From contig WRBU01000043.1 in the NCBI GenBank assembly GCA_009784355.1, positions 1-7,599 on the forward strand: 7,599 nucleotides of DNA. Direction: 5' to 3'. The stretch comes from Defluviitaleaceae bacterium. GTDB taxonomy: Bacteria; Bacillota; Clostridia; Lachnospirales; WRAX01. The translations under genes and the position numbers were made by a program. The notes under the pieces were generated by a model. It was not told the DNA's origin, ran no database searches, and saw nothing but the letters and a program-made list of their open reading frames with translations. Positions 5,622-7,599 of the stretch are shown in pieces; the stretch's first letter is position 1; each line of letters opens with the position of its first letter.

Positions 5622-6539
5622 CTAGTTTATATTTTCACGTTTTTTAAACGGAATCCACAATTCCATGTAGGGTGTTTTTGATGACTGTTGATAATACATT
5701 TCTACAAAAAAACCATCTGCTATCCACCCACGCTTTTTAAGCCAAAACCGAGTATACTTCATCGCCTTTCCCAAAGCAGGACCTACTAATTCATCAAAAC
5801 TTTCTGCCTCAAACCCACAGACCGCATATTCCCTTGCGGGAAGCTGCCATTTTGTGAAATCGGGGCTTTTCACACTTTGCTCAACTTCCACCCCAGCAAA
5901 ATATGTTGTGTAACCTTCGGGAGCGTCGCCTTTATAGCACACTCCAATAAGACGACTATTAAGCGAACGCGAAACTTTATTTATATTTTGAAATAGCTCG
6001 TCCCAAATTTTACTGGGAGCAGAAACTCCCGGTCTTTCTCCAAACATTTTACCACGTTCAAAATACATATACCTTGCAACCCCAAGAAAACTCAGTGTAT
6101 TTTCACTAAATTTACGGTTCATTTCCAGCACAATTCCATCGCTTATAAGCGGCACACCTTCATCAATCGTAATATAGTTAAGCAGCAAATCAGGCTTGTC
6201 AAAATGACTTACATCTATACGGCTATCCCGATATTTGGATGGCGGAAATCCGTATGTTTCTTTGAAAGCCCTTGAAAAAGTTTCACGATTAGCAAATCCG
6301 TATTTAATAGAGATGTCTGTAATAAGACCGCCTTCTCTTTGAAGGTCTTTGCTTGCGTGTGCTAGTCGCCGCAACTTTATGTATTCCTTCACAGGCTTTT
6401 TTACAAGGCGAGCAAACAGTCTTTGGTAATAAAATAGCGAAAGAGCAGCCACTTCTGCCAGCTTATCAATTTGAATTTCTTCACCAATATTGCCCTCTAT
6501 CCAATTTAAAGTTTTTTGTATTGATTCCCATGCATGCAT
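5622..6539 (-). CDS. AraC-family regulator with GyrI/Rob-like effector-binding domain
   Basis: A 305-aa transcription activator or repressor. Unlike most AraC proteins its DNA-binding part is N-terminal. Residues about 1-106 hold two helix-turn-helix units: the first near 22-43 with IDKLAEVAALSLFYYQRLFARL, the second near 71-95 with ITDISIKYGFANRETFSRAFKE, closed by GFPPSKYR. Residues about 130-298 form a GyrI-like (SHS2) domain, recognisable by the two-lobed pattern and by the end FVEMYYQQSSKTPYMELWIPF. The same architecture is found in E. coli Rob and in drug-responsive regulators, where the C-terminal part binds small hydrophobic or cationic ligands. ATG 6539 has GAGGTG (6553-6548) 8 bases upstream. 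It leads the flavin-protein gene and likely controls it. The ligand is unknown. Confidence 0.94.
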   Translation of the reverse strand: MHAWESIQKTLNWIEGNIGEEIQIDKLAEVAALSLFYYQRLFARLVKKPVKEYIKLRRLAHASKDLQREGGLITDISIKYGFANRETFSRAFKETYGFPPSKYRDSRIDVSHFDKPDLLLNYITIDEGVPLISDGIVLEMNRKFSENTLSFLGVARYMYFERGKMFGERPGVSAPSKIWDELFQNINKVSRSLNSRLIGVCYKGDAPEGYTTYFAGVEVEQSVKSPDFTKWQLPAREYAVCGFEAESFDELVGPALGKAMKYTRFWLKKRGWIADGFFVEMYYQQSSKTPYMELWIPFKKRENIN

Positions 6540-6562
6540 CTTTTGTTCACCTCATATATTTC

Positions 6563-6573
6563 ATTATATCATA
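6563..6573 (-). promoter_or_regulatory. Extended -10 promoter of the AraC-type gene
   Basis: On the minus strand TG-A-TATAAT (6571-6563) is a perfect extended -10 box. No good -35 hexamer stands 16-18 bases upstream, as expected for extended -10 promoters or for activator-dependent ones. The start would fall near 6556, giving a leader of under 20 bases that still contains the ribosome binding site. Confidence 0.6.
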
Positions 6574-6630
6574 AAACTAATATGTTTGCGTGACTATGTC
6601 TGCTCTTTTATGTATTGCACCGCCAAAAAA

Positions 6631-6663
6631 CTTTGTCAAAATAAAAAAATGTGCTTGACAAAG
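6631..6663. repeat. 9-bp perfect inverted repeat over the cold-shock gene's -35 box
   Basis: CTTTGTCAA (6631-6639) and TTGACAAAG (6655-6663) are exact reverse complements separated by 15 bases. The right arm contains the TTGACA box of the cold-shock promoter. The left arm presents TTGACA on the opposite strand. It may be an operator for a dimeric regulator, or a duplicated divergent -35 element; a good minus-strand -10 box is not seen at the right distance. Confidence 0.5.
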
Positions 6664-6683
6664 GCGTATTGTTGTGATATATT
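6655..6683 (+). promoter_or_regulatory. Strong sigma-A promoter of the cold-shock gene
   Basis: TTGACA (6655-6660), a 17-base spacer and TATATT (6678-6683), preceded by the extended TG at 6675-6676. Transcription should begin near 6690, giving a leader of about 55 bases. The leader holds a GGGC/GCCC hairpin (6695-6698 with 6705-6708) and a run of nine T (6716-6724). Confidence 0.85.
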
Positions 6684-6744
6684 AGCGAAGTATAGGGCGT
6701 AAGAGCCCAAGAGAATTTTTTTTTACATTCTAGGAGGATGCAAC

Positions 6745-6945
6745 ATGAAAAATGGCACAGTTAAATGGTTCAATGCTGAAAAAGGCTTCGGCTTTATCTC
6801 TGTTGAGGGCGAAGATGACGTTTTTGTACACTTCTCTGCTATCAACACTGACGGCTACAAAACCTTAGAAGAAGGTCAAGAGGTAGAGTTCGAGGTTGTT
6901 GATGGTGCAAAGGGCCCACAAGCTGCCAATGTTTCTCGTATCTAA
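6745..6945 (+). CDS. Cold-shock protein (CspA/CspB family)
   Basis: A 66-aa single cold-shock domain, the normal family length. It binds single-stranded RNA and DNA and acts as an RNA chaperone that keeps transcripts open, often induced by cold or high in growth. Both nucleic-acid motifs are intact: RNP1 KGFGFI (13-18) and RNP2 VFVHF (26-30). The family opening [15 protein letters not shown] and the end [10 protein letters not shown] are also present. AGGAGG (6732-6737) lies 7 bases before ATG. It has its own strong promoter. The next gene, purK, lies downstream of an intrinsic terminator, so the cold-shock mRNA is probably monocistronic. The gene symbol among csp paralogues cannot be decided here. 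Confidence 0.98.
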   Translation: MKNGTVKWFNAEKGFGFISVEGEDDVFVHFSAINTDGYKTLEEGQEVEFEVVDGAKGPQAANVSRI

Positions 6946-6947
6946 TT

Positions 6948-6981
6948 AATTAGAAGCGAAGAACCTAATTTGCTTTTAATT
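6948..6981 (+). other. AT-rich 10-bp stem-loop after the cold-shock gene
   Basis: AATTAGAAGC (6948-6957) pairs with GCTTTTAATT (6972-6981), including one G-U pair, around a 14-base loop. It begins three bases after the stop codon. No T run follows the stem, so it is not a good terminator. It may protect the 3' end of a short, abundant mRNA. Confidence 0.4.
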
Positions 6982-7029
6982 CACATAGTAAAACATACTG
7001 GTTTTGATATAGTGGTTATAAAGCACAAC

Positions 7030-7061
7030 GCCCTCTTTGGTCTTGCCATTGAGGGCTTTTT
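7030..7061 (+). terminator. Intrinsic terminator between csp and purK, possible attenuator
   Basis: GCCCTC (7030-7035) pairs with GAGGGC (7051-7056), and an inner TGG/CCA stem (7038-7040 with 7046-7048) closes a 5-base loop. Five T follow at 7057-7061. Only 26 bases separate it from the purK start, and the space contains little more than the ribosome binding site. Confidence 0.85.
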
Positions 7062-7087
7062 ATTATTCATTGCAGGAGGAAATATCT

Positions 7088-7599
7088 ATGAAAGCACCCT
7101 TGGCAACGAAAATTGGCATCATTGGCGGCGGACAGCTTGGCAAAATGATGATTTTAGAAGCAAAGAAAATGGGCTTTATTATCAATGTATTAGACCCAGA
7201 AGAAAATTGCCCGTCTTCAAGTATTTGCGACAACCTTATCGTTGGTGGTCTAAAAGACCGTGATGCTATATTAAAACTTGCAGAAATTTCTGATGTAATA
7301 ACCTATGAAATTGAACATATAAATGTAGCAGCACTTTATGAAATTGAAAAAAGCGGCAAGCCCGTTTATCCGACCCCAGCCAGCCTTGAGGTTATCCAAA
7401 ACAAGCTGTCCCAAAAGACCGCATTGTTGGAAAAAGGTGTACCATGTCCAGATTTGCTTGCTGTAAACAGCGTGGAAGATTTGATTACGGCCGGCGACAA
7501 ATTTGGCTACCCCATGATGGTTAAAGCGTGTCTTGGCGGTTATGACGGCAAAGGTAATTTTTTGTTGCGCTCTGCCGACAAAGCACAAGAAGCCTTTGA
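7088..7599 (+). CDS. purK: N5-carboxyaminoimidazole ribonucleotide synthetase, N-terminal part (3' end outside the window)
   Basis: ATP-grasp enzyme of purine biosynthesis that converts AIR, ATP and bicarbonate to N5-CAIR, the substrate of PurE. 170 codons are visible of a family length near 370-390. ATG 7088 follows AGGAGGA (7074-7080) by 7 bases. The N-terminal AIR-binding Rossmann-like domain shows IGIIGGGQLGKMM (9-21), then VLDPEENCPSSSICDN and the TYEIEHIN segment. PTPASLEVIQNKLSQKTALL marks the passage to the ATP-grasp domain. The ATP lid begins at KACLGGYDGKG, with the conserved GGYDGKG loop intact. The residues before the loop (AC-L) vary among PurK proteins. The frame stays open to the last base. 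purE would be expected nearby but is not within the window, so linkage cannot be judged. Confidence 0.97.
   Translation, partial: MKAPLATKIGIIGGGQLGKMMILEAKKMGFIINVLDPEENCPSSSICDNLIVGGLKDRDAILKLAEISDVITYEIEHINVAALYEIEKSGKPVYPTPASLEVIQNKLSQKTALLEKGVPCPDLLAVNSVEDLITAGDKFGYPMMVKACLGGYDGKGNFLLRSADKAQEAF

Noticed and set aside
6946..7087. Purine riboswitch before purK
   Set aside because: None of the conserved purine-aptamer core with its paired loops is recognisable. Only the terminator hairpin is seen.
7271..7588. Open reading frame of about 105 codons on the minus strand
   Set aside because: It lies entirely opposite purK, which has clear family motifs and a ribosome binding site; the minus frame has neither.
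1..7599. CRISPR array, tRNA or rRNA, transposase, prophage or toxin-antitoxin pair
   Set aside because: No spaced direct repeats, cloverleaf, rRNA core or matching protein motifs were found on reading both strands.

Overview
This is an AT-rich bacterial chromosomal window. It most likely comes from a low-GC Gram-positive (Bacillota, probably Clostridia). The grounds are the strong AGGAGG-type ribosome binding sites before almost every gene, near-consensus sigma-A promoters, U-tract intrinsic terminators, and protein families (IleS with the long C-terminal domain, ArsR-DUF2087, zinc-ribbon membrane protein) that I associate with Clostridia. No phage, transposase, CRISPR, rRNA or tRNA is visible. 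Both ends cut genes: ileS at the left and purK at the right.

Layout. 1-1733 (+) is the C-terminal part of a type-2 (eukaryote-like) isoleucyl-tRNA synthetase. Two back-to-back GC-rich hairpins at 1740-1816 end it and the convergent minus-strand gene. 1840-2430 (-) is a zinc-ribbon, two-helix membrane protein with a perfect TTGACA-17-TATAAT promoter. 2534-2821 (+) is a small DUF1905-type protein starting at TTG.

2852-5110 (+) reads as one operon. It has a perfect consensus promoter, a 14-bp perfect palindrome at the transcription start, a 98-aa helical protein of unknown function, an ArsR/SmtB repressor fused to DUF2087, a DJ-1/PfpI (class I glutamine amidotransferase-like) protein, a GNAT acetyltransferase and a 52-aa two-helix membrane protein. 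The palindrome matches the TGAA-N6-TTCA layout of ArsR/SmtB operators, so the encoded ArsR protein probably represses its own operon.

5155-6539 (-) is a two-gene operon: an AraC-type regulator with a GyrI/Rob-like ligand-binding domain, and a pyridoxamine-phosphate-oxidase-like flavin protein whose ribosome binding site overlaps the regulator's stop codon. 6655-6945 (+) is a cold-shock protein gene with a strong extended -10 promoter and a roughly 55-nt leader. From 7088 purK (purine biosynthesis) begins 26 bp after an intrinsic terminator, with no room for a promoter in between.

Most of the window is ordinary. The parts most worth a second look are the ArsR-DUF2087 operon with its operator, the 84-bp inverted-repeat unit after ileS, and the terminator immediately ahead of purK. 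I do not see a clearly new defence or mobile system here.
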